From assembly GCA_963835855.1 (NCBI GenBank), contig CAWIHA010000018.1, positions 62,001-126,000 on the forward strand: a DNA stretch of 64,000 nt, written 5' to 3'. Position 1 is the stretch's first letter. Each line of letters starts with the position of its first letter. The notes under the pieces were generated by a model that searched no databases, had not been told where the DNA came from, and saw only the letters and a program-made list of their open reading frames with translations. This document shows positions 44,772 through 54,356 of this stretch, piece after piece. Position numbers and translations under genes: made by a program. This stretch comes from CAWIHA01 sp963835855 (GTDB taxonomy: Bacteria; Acidobacteriota; Terriglobia; Bryobacterales; Bryobacteraceae).

Positions 44772-47700
44772 ATGCAAGGCATACGCAAATTCCACTTGTT
44801 AGCATTATGTCTGCTCGCGGTCTGCCTGATCGCGCCACAACTGGCGTGGGGTCAGGAAGCAACCGGAGCGATTACAGGCCAAATCACAGATCCATCTGGC
44901 GCACCGATCGCGGCTGCGTCAGTTAGCGCAAAAGACGTCGACCGCGGCGTTGTGTCGACAACCCAAACCAACAGCAGCGGCATTTACAACCTGCCGCGGT
45001 TGCCAATTGGCAAATACGAAGTTCAAGCCGAAGCCAAGGGCTTTGAGACCGCGGTGTTTCCGGTATTCAAACTCGAACTGAACCAGACTGCCCGTGTGGA
45101 CATCCCGATGAAAGTCGGCGTGATGTCGCAAAAAATCGAGGTGACAGCCGCGGCCCCGCTGCTTCAGACCGAGAACACGCAGTTGGGTACGATCATTGAT
45201 TCCAACAGCGCAACATCCCTGTCTTTGCCCTCGCGCAACTACATCCAATTGACGCTGTTGGCGCCAGGATCAACGAACCCGAACCCGCAGACCATGACGG
45301 CGGTAAACATCCCCAGAGCTGGGAGCGCGTCCGGTACTGACTTCGGCCGGCCGTACGTGAACGGCAACCGCGAGCAGGCAAACAATTTCCTGCTCGATGG
45401 CATCGATAACAACCAGGTTTCCGACAACCTCGTAGGCTATATGCCGATCCCGGACGCGATTCAGGAATTCAACCTCATTACCTTGAACGCGCCCGCTGAG
45501 TTCGGCAACTACGAAGGCGGCATCGTCAGCGTGTCCATCAAGTCGGGTACGAACCAGTTCCACGGCGCCGGCTGGGAATTTTACCGCAGTGCCGTCATGG
45601 ATGCCAACCAGTGGCAAAATAATTTTACAAACACGCCGCGTGGGGACTACAGGTGGCAGGATTTTGGCGGCAGCATCGGCGGGCCGATCAAGAAGGACAA
45701 GCTGTTCTTCTTTGCCGATTACGACGGTTCCCGGTATTCGGTCCCGGCCAGCGGTCAAGCCTTTACGGTGTTCACTACGCAGATGCGGAATGGGGATTTT
45801 TCGCAAGTGCTCGGCCAGAATGGATACAACATCCAGCTTTACAACCCCTTCCAGATTGTTGGCGGAAATCGCGTTCCCTTCGCCAACAACCAGATCCCGC
45901 TGAACCTCGAAGATCCGGTGGCCAAGGCCCTGTTTGCCTCCTCGCTGTACCCCGCACCGCAGAATAACAACCTGTTGAATAACGTCGCGGGGAGCGTAAC
46001 GCAGAACATTTATTCCGACCAGGGCGACATGAAGGTCGATGCCAACCTGACGGACAAGGATCGCCTGTTTGTGCGCTTTTCGAAGAGCCGCCAGGATAAC
46101 CCTTCGGCATTCTCGCCCGCGATCTTCAGCGGCTCGTTCGCTACTGTGCCCACTGAAGGCGGCGTTATCAACTGGACTCACACGCTCAGCCCCACGGTCG
46201 TGAATGAACTTCGCGGTGGCGTAAACTACACCTTGGTCGACAATGGCGGCCTGGCCGGCGCACCCGGCTTGTCCGCACAGTTGGGCATTCAGGGTGTTAC
46301 GGGGCCGGGGCTCCTCCAGCTCGCCTTCAATGCCAGCGGCGTTGGCGGATCCGCGGGCGGAGCTTCGGGCAGCCTGGCATCCACGCTCGGGAATGCCAAC
46401 AATGGCCCTCAGCAGTTGTTTGCGAACACGGTCCAGCAGTATGAGGACCAACTGATCATCACCCAGGGCCGCCACATTTTCCACACCGGTTTCCAGTTCT
46501 ACCGGCAGTGGCTGAACACGTACTATGCCGGCAACAACGGACGGACGGGAGGTGAGAATTTCACCGGAAGGTTCACGGCCGGCCCGAATCCGCTGGCAGG
46601 TGCGAGCAATACTGCCGGTTTGGCGGAAGCCGATTTCTTTCTGGGGCTGCCTGCGCAAGCCGGGCGCGGCATCGTGGGCGGAACGTGGGGCCAAAGGGCC
46701 AGCATCATCGGCATCTATCTCCAGGACGACTGGCGGATTACCAACAACCTAACCATGAACCTTGGCCTGCGGTATGATGCCCACACGCCGTGGGTGGAAG
46801 TGGACAACCGGCAGGACAACTTCGGACTGTATAGCGGCGCGGAGTATTTAGCCGGCGTCTCGGGGTGTCCGTATAGCAATTGCAACGCGCTGTACAACGG
46901 CTATTACGGCGGCTTTGACTTCCAGCCTCGCATCGGCTTCGCATTTACGCCGGGCGGAAAGAGCTTCGTCATCCGCGGAGCTTATACCATCTCCTCGTAC
47001 ATGGAGGGGACTGGCACCAACCTACGGCCGCCTTTGAACCCGCCGTTCGGCACCGAGACCAACGTAATTTATACGGACACTCTGCCGCTGGCTACCACGG
47101 AGACTGTCATGACCACTCTCTCGGTGCCGGGTGATCCTTACCACAATGCTGTGATCCGGTTGTGGAACCCGAACGTTCGCCCCGCAGTCGCGGAGCAGTG
47201 GAGCCTCACACTTCAGCAGCAGTTCGGCAACAGTACTACATTGCAAGCCGGCTATGTGGGCGAGAAGGGAACTCACCTGATGGTGCCCATGCCGTATTTG
47301 CAAGAGCAACTGATTTCTCCAGGAGTCGTCGCCCCGAGCCCGTTTATGGGCGGCAATCCCACGTTGCAGAGCGATATCGGCCAGATCAGTGGAACCGAAT
47401 CGAACGGCACGCAGACGTACAATGCTTTGCAGGTGGTGCTCAGGAAGCGGTTGAGCGAGGGCCTGCAATACCAGGTCGCGTACACCTACTCGAAGTGCAT
47501 GTCGAATTCGAGCGGGTACTACGGATCCTGGGGAGGCCAGGTCGTTCCGACTTCGCCTTACTTCCAGAACCTTTACGATATGGCGGCGGAGTGGGGGCCC
47601 TGCTATTACGACGTAACTCACGTGCTGACAGCCTATGCGGTTTACGACTTGCCCATCGGGCGCAACAAGGCGCTCGGCAAGAATCTGGGCCGGATAGGCA

Positions 47701-48155
47701 ATGGCATTGCCGGCAACTGGCAGCTTAGCGGCACGTGGGCGCTCCACGGCGGTTTCCCGACGACCATCACTGCTGACGATGTTTCCGGCACCAATTCCCG
47801 GGGATCGCGCGCCGATTGCATTGCGCCGGCTCATGTTCTCGGAACGCAGAACTCTCCACAGGGTGGTTACCAGTGGGTTGATCCGAATGCGTATGCCGTT
47901 CCATCTCCCGGTACGTTTGGGAGCTGTGGAGTCAGTACGCTCCGGGGACCGGGGCAGGATACGGTGAACCTGAGCCTCTTCAAGGAGTTCCCCATCACCG
48001 AATCGAAACGGCTGCAATTCCGGGCAGAAAGCCAGAACGTGTTTAACACGCCGATTCTGGGCGCCCCGGGCAACGGACTCGGCCCATCACTTGGCCTGGT
48101 GAACACCTCGCAAGGAGCGCGTACGATCCAGGTGGCAATAAAGTTCTACTACTAA
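44772..48155 (+). CDS. Oar-like TonB-dependent outer-membrane protein, copy B
   Basis: 1127 aa. The same order as copy A: signal peptide MQGIRKFHLLALCLLAVCLI, carboxypeptidase-regulatory domain (GQITDPSGAPIAAASVSAKD), plug-like domain (NYIQLTLLAPGSTNPNPQTM; NGNREQANNFLLDGIDNNQV) and a large beta-barrel ending IKFYY. Similarity to copy A is highest in the first ~130 residues and lower in the barrel, as expected when ligand-binding loops diverge after duplication. It has a terminator and then the larger TPR protein. Confidence 0.9.
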   Translation: MQGIRKFHLLALCLLAVCLIAPQLAWGQEATGAITGQITDPSGAPIAAASVSAKDVDRGVVSTTQTNSSGIYNLPRLPIGKYEVQAEAKGFETAVFPVFKLELNQTARVDIPMKVGVMSQKIEVTAAAPLLQTENTQLGTIIDSNSATSLSLPSRNYIQLTLLAPGSTNPNPQTMTAVNIPRAGSASGTDFGRPYVNGNREQANNFLLDGIDNNQVSDNLVGYMPIPDAIQEFNLITLNAPAEFGNYEGGIVSVSIKSGTNQFHGAGWEFYRSAVMDANQWQNNFTNTPRGDYRWQDFGGSIGGPIKKDKLFFFADYDGSRYSVPASGQAFTVFTTQMRNGDFSQVLGQNGYNIQLYNPFQIVGGNRVPFANNQIPLNLEDPVAKALFASSLYPAPQNNNLLNNVAGSVTQNIYSDQGDMKVDANLTDKDRLFVRFSKSRQDNPSAFSPAIFSGSFATVPTEGGVINWTHTLSPTVVNELRGGVNYTLVDNGGLAGAPGLSAQLGIQGVTGPGLLQLAFNASGVGGSAGGASGSLASTLGNANNGPQQLFANTVQQYEDQLIITQGRHIFHTGFQFYRQWLNTYYAGNNGRTGGENFTGRFTAGPNPLAGASNTAGLAEADFFLGLPAQAGRGIVGGTWGQRASIIGIYLQDDWRITNNLTMNLGLRYDAHTPWVEVDNRQDNFGLYSGAEYLAGVSGCPYSNCNALYNGYYGGFDFQPRIGFAFTPGGKSFVIRGAYTISSYMEGTGTNLRPPLNPPFGTETNVIYTDTLPLATTETVMTTLSVPGDPYHNAVIRLWNPNVRPAVAEQWSLTLQQQFGNSTTLQAGYVGEKGTHLMVPMPYLQEQLISPGVVAPSPFMGGNPTLQSDIGQISGTESNGTQTYNALQVVLRKRLSEGLQYQVAYTYSKCMSNSSGYYGSWGGQVVPTSPYFQNLYDMAAEWGPCYYDVTHVLTAYAVYDLPIGRNKALGKNLGRIGNGIAGNWQLSGTWALHGGFPTTITADDVSGTNSRGSRADCIAPAHVLGTQNSPQGGYQWVDPNAYAVPSPGTFGSCGVSTLRGPGQDTVNLSLFKEFPITESKRLQFRAESQNVFNTPILGAPGNGLGPSLGLVNTSQGARTIQVAIKFYY

Positions 48156-48201
48156 CGCCTGGGCAGTTCAGAGCGCTTAGTATCAGTAGGAGTTGTTCTT
48201 C

Positions 48202-48237
48202 GGAGCCGCCCGGTAGGCGGGCGGCTCCTTTTGTTTT
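48202..48237 (+). terminator. Rho-independent terminator after Oar copy B
   Basis: An 11-bp perfect stem GGAGCCGCCCG/CGGGCGGCTCC with loop GTAGG, followed by TTTTGTTTT. Confidence 0.93.
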
Positions 48238-48317
48238 CCACCCGCGAGGGCGTCTCGCCTTCCCCGGAACCGGGGTCGGACAGGGTTCGCGGTACACTTG
48301 CCAGGTAGGAGACCACA

Positions 48318-49541
48318 ATGAAGCAACGGTCGAGGAAAGCTGTGTTTTTCCTGACCATCGCCACCTCGCTTTGGGTTGCGCATGGAGTGGCCGCACAGGC
48401 GCCTCGGAAAACAACGGCCTCCGCTACGGCTCCAGCGGGGCAGCAAGGCGAAACCGCAAAGCTGGCTCGGGACGCAGCAGCGGCCCTGGGCCGCGGAGAG
48501 TGGGAGGAGGCGATTCCGCTTTATGAACGGCTTGTAAAGAGCGCTCCCGGGAGTGCAGAATATCATTCCAAGCTCGGCGTTGCGTATTATTCCACGCGCC
48601 GTCCGCATGAGGCGGCGCCGGCTTTACGGGAGGCGCTTAAAATCAATCCCACGCTGGCCGAGGCCCGCGATTACCTCGGCGCCAGCTTGGCAGAGACGGG
48701 CCGTTGCCCCGAAGCGCTTCCCTATCTGCGGAAAGCCATTTCACGCGCCGCTGAGCGTGACTTCAAGAAGAGGGCCGAGGTGGATGCAGTCCGATGCGCA
48801 CTCGCCCTCGATCGGGTAGATGACGCGGACGGTTTCCTCCGCCTGCTCCACCGCGATTTCCCGCGCGATCCGGAGAGTCTGTACGTGGCAGCGCACGCTT
48901 ACTCGGACCTGTCGATCCGGGCATCGCAGCAGCTTGCCATCACGGCGCCGAATTCCGCACAGGCGCACGAGCTCAACGCTGAATCGCTCGAGGTGCAGGG
49001 CAAGTGGGACGAGGCGGCCATGGAGTATCGGAAGGTGCTCGAGCAAGACCCTGACCTGCCAGGCATCCACTACCGCCTGGGCCGCCTCCTCATGTCCAAG
49101 CCGTCGGCGCCAACGACTATCGATGAGGCGCGTCACGAGTTCGAGGCTGAGCTCAAGATAAGCCCCGCGAACGCCGGCGCCGAATACGTGCTGGGCGAGT
49201 TGGCACGCCAGGACAACAACTGGCCAGAGGCGATCGAGCATTTTTCGCGCGCAGCTCAGCTCGACGCGTCTTTCCCTGAGGCTCTGATTGGACTCGGCAG
49301 GTCGCTGATCGGCGCGGGCCGGGCCCAAGAAGCCGTTGCGCCGCTGGAGGCCGCGGTAAAGCTCCAGCCCGAGAATCCGGACCCGCACTACCAGCTCGCT
49401 CTTGCCTACCGGCTGGCCGGGCGCCGTGATGACGCGCTCCGGGAATTTGCGGTGCGCCAGCAGCTAATCGACAAAATGCACGCGGCCGAAAAGGAGCACG
49501 CCGGCGCGGCCAAGGAATCACCGCAGCCGCAGCCCCAGTAG
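48318..49541 (+). CDS. Secreted TPR-repeat protein, copy B
   Basis: 407 aa. Hydrophobic signal (AVFFLTIATSLWVAHGVAA) and then TPR-type helices: AAALGRGEWEEAIPLYERLV, YHSKLGVAYYSTRRPHEAAP, AGAEYVLGELARQDNNWPEA, PEALIGLGRSLIGAGRAQEA and PHYQLALAYRLAGRRDDALR. It is longer than copy A by an N-terminal block. The start has AGGAGACCACA upstream. It ends four bases before the CRTAC1 gene, so the two are in one operon. Confidence 0.85.
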   Translation: MKQRSRKAVFFLTIATSLWVAHGVAAQAPRKTTASATAPAGQQGETAKLARDAAAALGRGEWEEAIPLYERLVKSAPGSAEYHSKLGVAYYSTRRPHEAAPALREALKINPTLAEARDYLGASLAETGRCPEALPYLRKAISRAAERDFKKRAEVDAVRCALALDRVDDADGFLRLLHRDFPRDPESLYVAAHAYSDLSIRASQQLAITAPNSAQAHELNAESLEVQGKWDEAAMEYRKVLEQDPDLPGIHYRLGRLLMSKPSAPTTIDEARHEFEAELKISPANAGAEYVLGELARQDNNWPEAIEHFSRAAQLDASFPEALIGLGRSLIGAGRAQEAVAPLEAAVKLQPENPDPHYQLALAYRLAGRRDDALREFAVRQQLIDKMHAAEKEHAGAAKESPQPQPQ

Positions 49542-49545
49542 TGAA

Positions 49546-51327
49546 ATGCGGAGAGCGAGGCAGTCAGAACTAGGACGAGGCTCTCGCTTCCGGAGAGGCG
49601 GTGCTCTACTTGCGTGCATCTCCGCCTGCTTGTTGATCGTACTGGGGCGTGGCCGAACGGTCTCGGCGCAATCCGCGGCTCCCGCACAAGCGCTGCCGTC
49701 CGTAGAGTTCACCGATATCACCAAAGCGGCGGGCATCGACTTTGTCCACTTCAAGGGGAGTAACGGGATATCCACGGTTCTCGAGGAGGCGGGACCGGGC
49801 ATCTGCGTGGCCGATTACGACGGGGACGGCTGGCAGGACATCTACATCGTCAACGGCCGTGATCTGTACAACCGTGGCATCTCGGTGCGAAACGCACTCT
49901 ACCACAACAATGGCGACGGCACGTTCACGGATATGACTGAGAAGGCCGGCGTCCAGGGAACCGGCTACGGCCTGGGCTGCGTGTGGGGCGATTACGATAA
50001 CGACGGCTTCCCCGATCTTTACGTAACGCAGTACGGCAAGAACGTCCTCTATCACAACAACGGCAATGGCACGTTCACGGATGTGACGGAAAAGGCGCAC
50101 GTCGACGGGACGGACTTCGGCACCACGTTCCACACGGGCGCCACATTTTTTGACTACGACCGGGACGGGCGGCTCGACCTCTACGTGGGCGGTTACGCGA
50201 ACTTCACGAGCACGAGCCAGCGCACCTGCGCGATCGGATACGGCATCATGACGAGCTGCCTGCCCAAGTTCTATGGTGGATCGCCGAACGTGCTGTATCA
50301 CAACAACGGCGATGGAACTTTTACAAACGTGACCAAGGCCGCCAAGGTGTACATGCCGAAGGGGCTGAACCTTTCCGTCGTTGCGAGCGACTATGACGAG
50401 GACGGATGGGTGGACCTGTTCGTCGCTAACGACGGTATCGAGGCGTACCTGTTTCACAACAACCACGACGGCACATTCAGCGAGGACGCGCTGACGAGTG
50501 GCATGGCTCTTACCGGCGCCGGCAGCATGATGGCAGCGATGTGCCTGTCGCTGGGCGATTACGACAACGACGGAAAGCTCGACCTTTATATCTCCGACTT
50601 CCAGGGAGTCCCCGATCACATCTGGCATAACGAAGGCAAGGGCTTCTTTTACGAGGTCAGCGATCTGGCCGGCATCGCCGGGCCCACAAGGAATGTTCTG
50701 AGCTTCGGCGGGGGTTTCTTCGATTATGACAATGACGGCTGGCTGGACCTGTTTATCGCCAACGGCCACGTTTACCCGGAAGTCGAGCTGGTCACGCCCG
50801 AAGTTCATTACAAGCAGATCAACTCTTTGTTTCACAATAACGGCCACGGCAAATTCACAGAGGTTAAGAACCCTCCCGGCAACGCGTTTTCGGTGCCGCA
50901 CCAAGGGCGCGGCGTGGCTTTCGCCGATTTCGATAACGACGGTAACATTGACCTGATCGTCGGGAACGATGGCGACCCGCCGCTCCTGATCCACAACGGA
51001 GGAGCGAAGGGAAACCATTTCGTTAATTTCAAACTTGTCGGCACCAAAAGCAACCGCGATGCGATGGGCGCACGCATCAAGCTGCGCGCCGGGCCGCTTT
51101 CACAAATCCGCGAGATTGCCGGGGGAGGCAGCTATCTGTCGCAAAGCGATCTGCGCGCCAACTTCGGCCTTGGCCAGCAAACACGGGCGGATACGGTTGA
51201 AGTGACGTGGCCCAGCGGACTCCGCCAGGTATTCAAGGATGTGGAAGCGGACAAGTTCTACCTGATCGAGGAAGGGAGAGACCAACTCGCGCTGCAGAAG
51301 TTCGCGCGGGCGGCGAACAGACGCTGA
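49546..51327 (+). CDS. CRTAC1-family FG-GAP and ASPIC/UnbV protein, intact copy
   Basis: 593 aa. Signal-like helix near residues 18-38 (ALLACISACLLIVLG). FG-GAP/VCBS Ca-binding blades follow: DYDGDGWQDIYIVNG, DYDNDGFPDLYVTQYG, DYDRDGRLDLYVGGYA, DYDEDGWVDLFVAND, DYDNDGKLDLYISD, DYDNDGWLDLFIANG and DFDNDGNIDLIVGND. The C-terminal ASPIC/UnbV domain (SNRDAMGARIKLRAGPLS ... LRANFGLGQQTRADTVEVTW) completes it. Four bases separate it from the TPR gene and 56 bases from the aminotransferase, an Oar-TPR-CRTAC1-aminotransferase order. Confidence 0.88.
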   Translation: MRRARQSELGRGSRFRRGGALLACISACLLIVLGRGRTVSAQSAAPAQALPSVEFTDITKAAGIDFVHFKGSNGISTVLEEAGPGICVADYDGDGWQDIYIVNGRDLYNRGISVRNALYHNNGDGTFTDMTEKAGVQGTGYGLGCVWGDYDNDGFPDLYVTQYGKNVLYHNNGNGTFTDVTEKAHVDGTDFGTTFHTGATFFDYDRDGRLDLYVGGYANFTSTSQRTCAIGYGIMTSCLPKFYGGSPNVLYHNNGDGTFTNVTKAAKVYMPKGLNLSVVASDYDEDGWVDLFVANDGIEAYLFHNNHDGTFSEDALTSGMALTGAGSMMAAMCLSLGDYDNDGKLDLYISDFQGVPDHIWHNEGKGFFYEVSDLAGIAGPTRNVLSFGGGFFDYDNDGWLDLFIANGHVYPEVELVTPEVHYKQINSLFHNNGHGKFTEVKNPPGNAFSVPHQGRGVAFADFDNDGNIDLIVGNDGDPPLLIHNGGAKGNHFVNFKLVGTKSNRDAMGARIKLRAGPLSQIREIAGGGSYLSQSDLRANFGLGQQTRADTVEVTWPSGLRQVFKDVEADKFYLIEEGRDQLALQKFARAANRR

Positions 51328-51383
51328 GTCCCCAATGTGTTAGGGGCCTCAGCACAGGCGCAGATGAGCAATGAGGACACAGC

Positions 51384-52247
51384 ATGCATTCGTTCGTATT
51401 TCGGAATGACCGCCTGTTGCCGCTGGCCGAGGTGCGTCTCTCGCCCGGGCAGGCCGGCCTGTTCAACGGCTGGGGCCTGTTTACGACGCTCCGCATCTAT
51501 GGCGGCCGCCCATTCGCGTTCGAGCAACATTGGGAGCGCATGAGCCGGGACGGCGCGCGCATCGAGCTGCCGATCGGCTACCCGGCGGGGACGGTCTCAC
51601 GCGCGCTGGCGGAAGTGATTCGTGCGAACCGGGTGGGAAACGGTTGCGCTCGGATCTACTTCATATACAATCGGATCGGCATCTGGACGAGCGACGAGCC
51701 CTCCCCGCCGGTCGATCTCATCATCTATACGGCGGACCTGCCGGCGCGCGCTGGTCCCGTCACGCTGGCCGTACTGGCGCACGGGCGCCACGCCGCACAT
51801 CCTCTGGCCGGCGTGAAGGTCACTTCGTGGCTCGATAATGTTTGGGCGCTCGAGCAAGCGCATAAACGCGGATTCGACGACGTCATCCTTCTGAATGAGC
51901 GCGCAGAGGCCGCCGAGTGTACGGCTGCGAACCTGTTCTCGGTGCGGAACGGGGCGGTCGAGACGCCGCCGCTCTCCTCAGGCTGCCTGGGCGGCGTCAC
52001 GCGCGATACGCTGCTCAAGATTGCACCCGAGGTTGGCCTGCCGATCACGGAGCGCCCGCTCACGCTGGCGGATTTCTACAACGCCGAAGAGGTCTTCGTC
52101 GCTTCGACGACGCGGGAAGTGCAGGGCGTCAGCCGCATAGAGGATCACCGCCTCCCGCAGTCGCCTGGCCCGGTAACCAAGCGCCTGGCCAAAGCGTTCT
52201 CTGAATATGTGGCCCGAAGTTTGGAGCTGCCAGTCGCCACCCCGTAA
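51384..52247 (+). CDS. Class-IV PLP-dependent aminotransferase
   Basis: 287 aa, complete. Fold-type IV pattern: LFNGWGLFTTLRIYGGRPF near the N-terminus, the catalytic Lys in GVKVTSWLDNVWALEQA at about residue 152, the substrate/PLP region LLNERAEAAECTAANLFSV, and GVTRDTLLKIAPEVGLPITE near the end. This family includes branched-chain and D-amino acid aminotransferases and 4-amino-4-deoxychorismate lyase; I cannot choose between them. It lies in the same direction as the CRTAC1 gene. A truncated near-identical copy of its first ~80 codons is at 43822-44078. Confidence 0.88.
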   Translation: MHSFVFRNDRLLPLAEVRLSPGQAGLFNGWGLFTTLRIYGGRPFAFEQHWERMSRDGARIELPIGYPAGTVSRALAEVIRANRVGNGCARIYFIYNRIGIWTSDEPSPPVDLIIYTADLPARAGPVTLAVLAHGRHAAHPLAGVKVTSWLDNVWALEQAHKRGFDDVILLNERAEAAECTAANLFSVRNGAVETPPLSSGCLGGVTRDTLLKIAPEVGLPITERPLTLADFYNAEEVFVASTTREVQGVSRIEDHRLPQSPGPVTKRLAKAFSEYVARSLELPVATP

Positions 52248-52394
52248 TCGGAGTCCGCTCGCGTCACCCAGCAGTGCCGGAAAGGCGGGTCCAGCCATGG
52301 CTGCCGCGAGCGCAGCTCCGGCGGCGATTCTTTCACACCGTTGCGGGCCGTTTTGTACCCGAAAGGCCGGTTAGCATAGAGAGTGATGTGTAAC

Positions 52395-54356
52395 ATGACA
52401 CGCTTAATTTTTGCATTCGCAGTTTTTTTGTGCGTCATTCCAGCCGGGAGTGCTCAGACGCTGCCCAGCGACGCCCCTGGCGTGCGCCAACTGGAACGCT
52501 GGGGTAGCCCGTATTCGCCGAAACCGGCGCCGCCCGTTCGATTTCAGAATTCGAACCGCATCGACAGCCTGATGCGCGGCGGCAACCTGTATCTGTCGTT
52601 GCAGGACGCCATCGCGCTCACGCTCGAAAACAACCTCGATATCGAGTTCATGCGGTTCGGACCGGCCACCGCAGAAACCGACGTGCTGCGAGCCAAGGGC
52701 GGCGGCACACTGCGCGGCTTGCCGCTTGTGCTGAACGAGCCGCCAGCGGGTATCGGCGGCCCACAGAGCCCATTGCTGACTTCGACGACGCCTGGCTTCG
52801 CGACCGGCTCCGTTGCCGTCAACGTGTCCGACCTCGCGGCCATTACGCAAACCCAGACGGACCTTACGATCGCGGCGCCGTCTTCCGCCGGCTCTCCCGT
52901 GCCTGCCTACGATCCCGCGCTCCTGACGCAGCTCAGCCTGCAGCAACAGAGCACGCCACAGCCGACCACGTTCATCACCGGAACCGACCTGCTGAGCGGC
53001 AGCTTTTTCACGGGGAGCACAGGCCTGGTCCAGGGCTTCAGCACGGGTGCCGCGATCAGCGCGAGCTTCAACGCCACGAGTCAGAATACGAACTCGCTGC
53101 ACACTGCCCTCAATCCGTATACGAATTCGACTCTTGGCTTGACGATCACGCAGCCGCTGCTGCGCGGTTTTGGCGCAGCCATGAATCGCCGGTTCATTCG
53201 CATCGCCAAGAACAACGAGAGCGCCTCGGACCTCGTATTCCGGCAGCAGGCGCTGGACACAGTATGGGGCGCGATCCTGCTCTACTACGACCTGGTGAGC
53301 CTGAACGAGGACGTGAGAGTGAAGCAGCAGACGCTCGCGCTGGCGGAAAAGTTGTACGAGGACAACAAGCAGCAGGTCGAACAGGGCACGCTGGCGCCGA
53401 TCGAGCTGGTCCGCGCGCAAGCGCAGATTGCCGCGAGCCGCCAGGACCTTGCCAACTCGGACGGCTACGCGCGCGAGCAGGAGTTGATTCTCAAAACCGT
53501 GCTGACGCGGCGTGGCACTGCCGATCCGGCCGTCCGCGAAGCGCATATCATCACGACCGACACAATCCCCGTGCCCGCGGTCGAGCCGGTGCAACCGATC
53601 CAAGATCTGGTCGCGGCCGCGTTTCAAAAGCGTCCAGATTGGGCCCAAACCCAGATTCAGATCGACAATTCAAAGATCAGCCTGGAGGGGAGCCGCAACG
53701 AGCTTCGGCCCGAGCTCGATCTGGTGGGCATGTTCCAGAACACCGGGCTCGCCGGACAAGCGAATCCGTTAGCCGCCGCATTAGGGTTCACTACGAGTCC
53801 CGCTTACATCGGCGGCTTGGGGACGACTCTCGCGCAGATCTTCCGGCGGAACTATCCGACTTACGGCGTCGGACTCACGTTGAATCTTCCGCTGCGCAAC
53901 CGCGTGGCGCAGGCCGACGTAGCTCGCGACGAGATCCAGCTCAGGCAATCCCAGGTCCGCCAGCAGCAGTTTCAAAACTTGGTGCGCCTCCAGGTAGAGG
54001 ACGCCCTCATCGCCATCCAGCGCTCGCGCGCGGCCTATGAGGCCGCGGTCCAGACACGAATTCTCCAGGAGCAGTCGCTTGCAGCCGAGCAGGAGAAGTT
54101 CGGTGTCGGGCTTTCGACCACATTCCTCATCATTCAATACGAGAGCGCTCTAGCCCAGGCGCGCTCGACCGAAGTCGCCGCACGCGGAGCCTACGCGAAG
54201 GCCCGCGTCACTCTCGAACATGCGATCGGAATGACGCTGGAGAACAACGGTGTTTCGATAGATGATGTATACCGCGGCCGCGTCTCACGCCCGCCGAGCG
54301 CCATACCGGCAACCACGGCACCATCGCCGCCGGTAGCGGCCCCGGCCAAACCCTAG
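52395..54356 (+). CDS. TolC-like outer-membrane efflux protein
   Basis: About 653 aa from MTRLIFAFAVFLCVIPAGSA; in-frame starts at 52383 and 52386 are also possible. After the signal peptide comes an unusually long N-terminal insertion rich in Thr/Ala/Pro (about residues 80-220). The outer-membrane efflux (OEP) repeat follows: LGLTITQPLLRGFGAAMNRR, a long helical region (LAEKLYEDNKQQVEQGTLAP), YPTYGVGLTLNLPLRNRVAQ and FGVGLSTTFLIIQYESALAQ. It would form the outer-membrane channel of a tripartite exporter; no inner-membrane pump or adaptor is adjacent. Confidence 0.88.
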   Translation: MTRLIFAFAVFLCVIPAGSAQTLPSDAPGVRQLERWGSPYSPKPAPPVRFQNSNRIDSLMRGGNLYLSLQDAIALTLENNLDIEFMRFGPATAETDVLRAKGGGTLRGLPLVLNEPPAGIGGPQSPLLTSTTPGFATGSVAVNVSDLAAITQTQTDLTIAAPSSAGSPVPAYDPALLTQLSLQQQSTPQPTTFITGTDLLSGSFFTGSTGLVQGFSTGAAISASFNATSQNTNSLHTALNPYTNSTLGLTITQPLLRGFGAAMNRRFIRIAKNNESASDLVFRQQALDTVWGAILLYYDLVSLNEDVRVKQQTLALAEKLYEDNKQQVEQGTLAPIELVRAQAQIAASRQDLANSDGYAREQELILKTVLTRRGTADPAVREAHIITTDTIPVPAVEPVQPIQDLVAAAFQKRPDWAQTQIQIDNSKISLEGSRNELRPELDLVGMFQNTGLAGQANPLAAALGFTTSPAYIGGLGTTLAQIFRRNYPTYGVGLTLNLPLRNRVAQADVARDEIQLRQSQVRQQQFQNLVRLQVEDALIAIQRSRAAYEAAVQTRILQEQSLAAEQEKFGVGLSTTFLIIQYESALAQARSTEVAARGAYAKARVTLEHAIGMTLENNGVSIDDVYRGRVSRPPSAIPATTAPSPPVAAPAKP

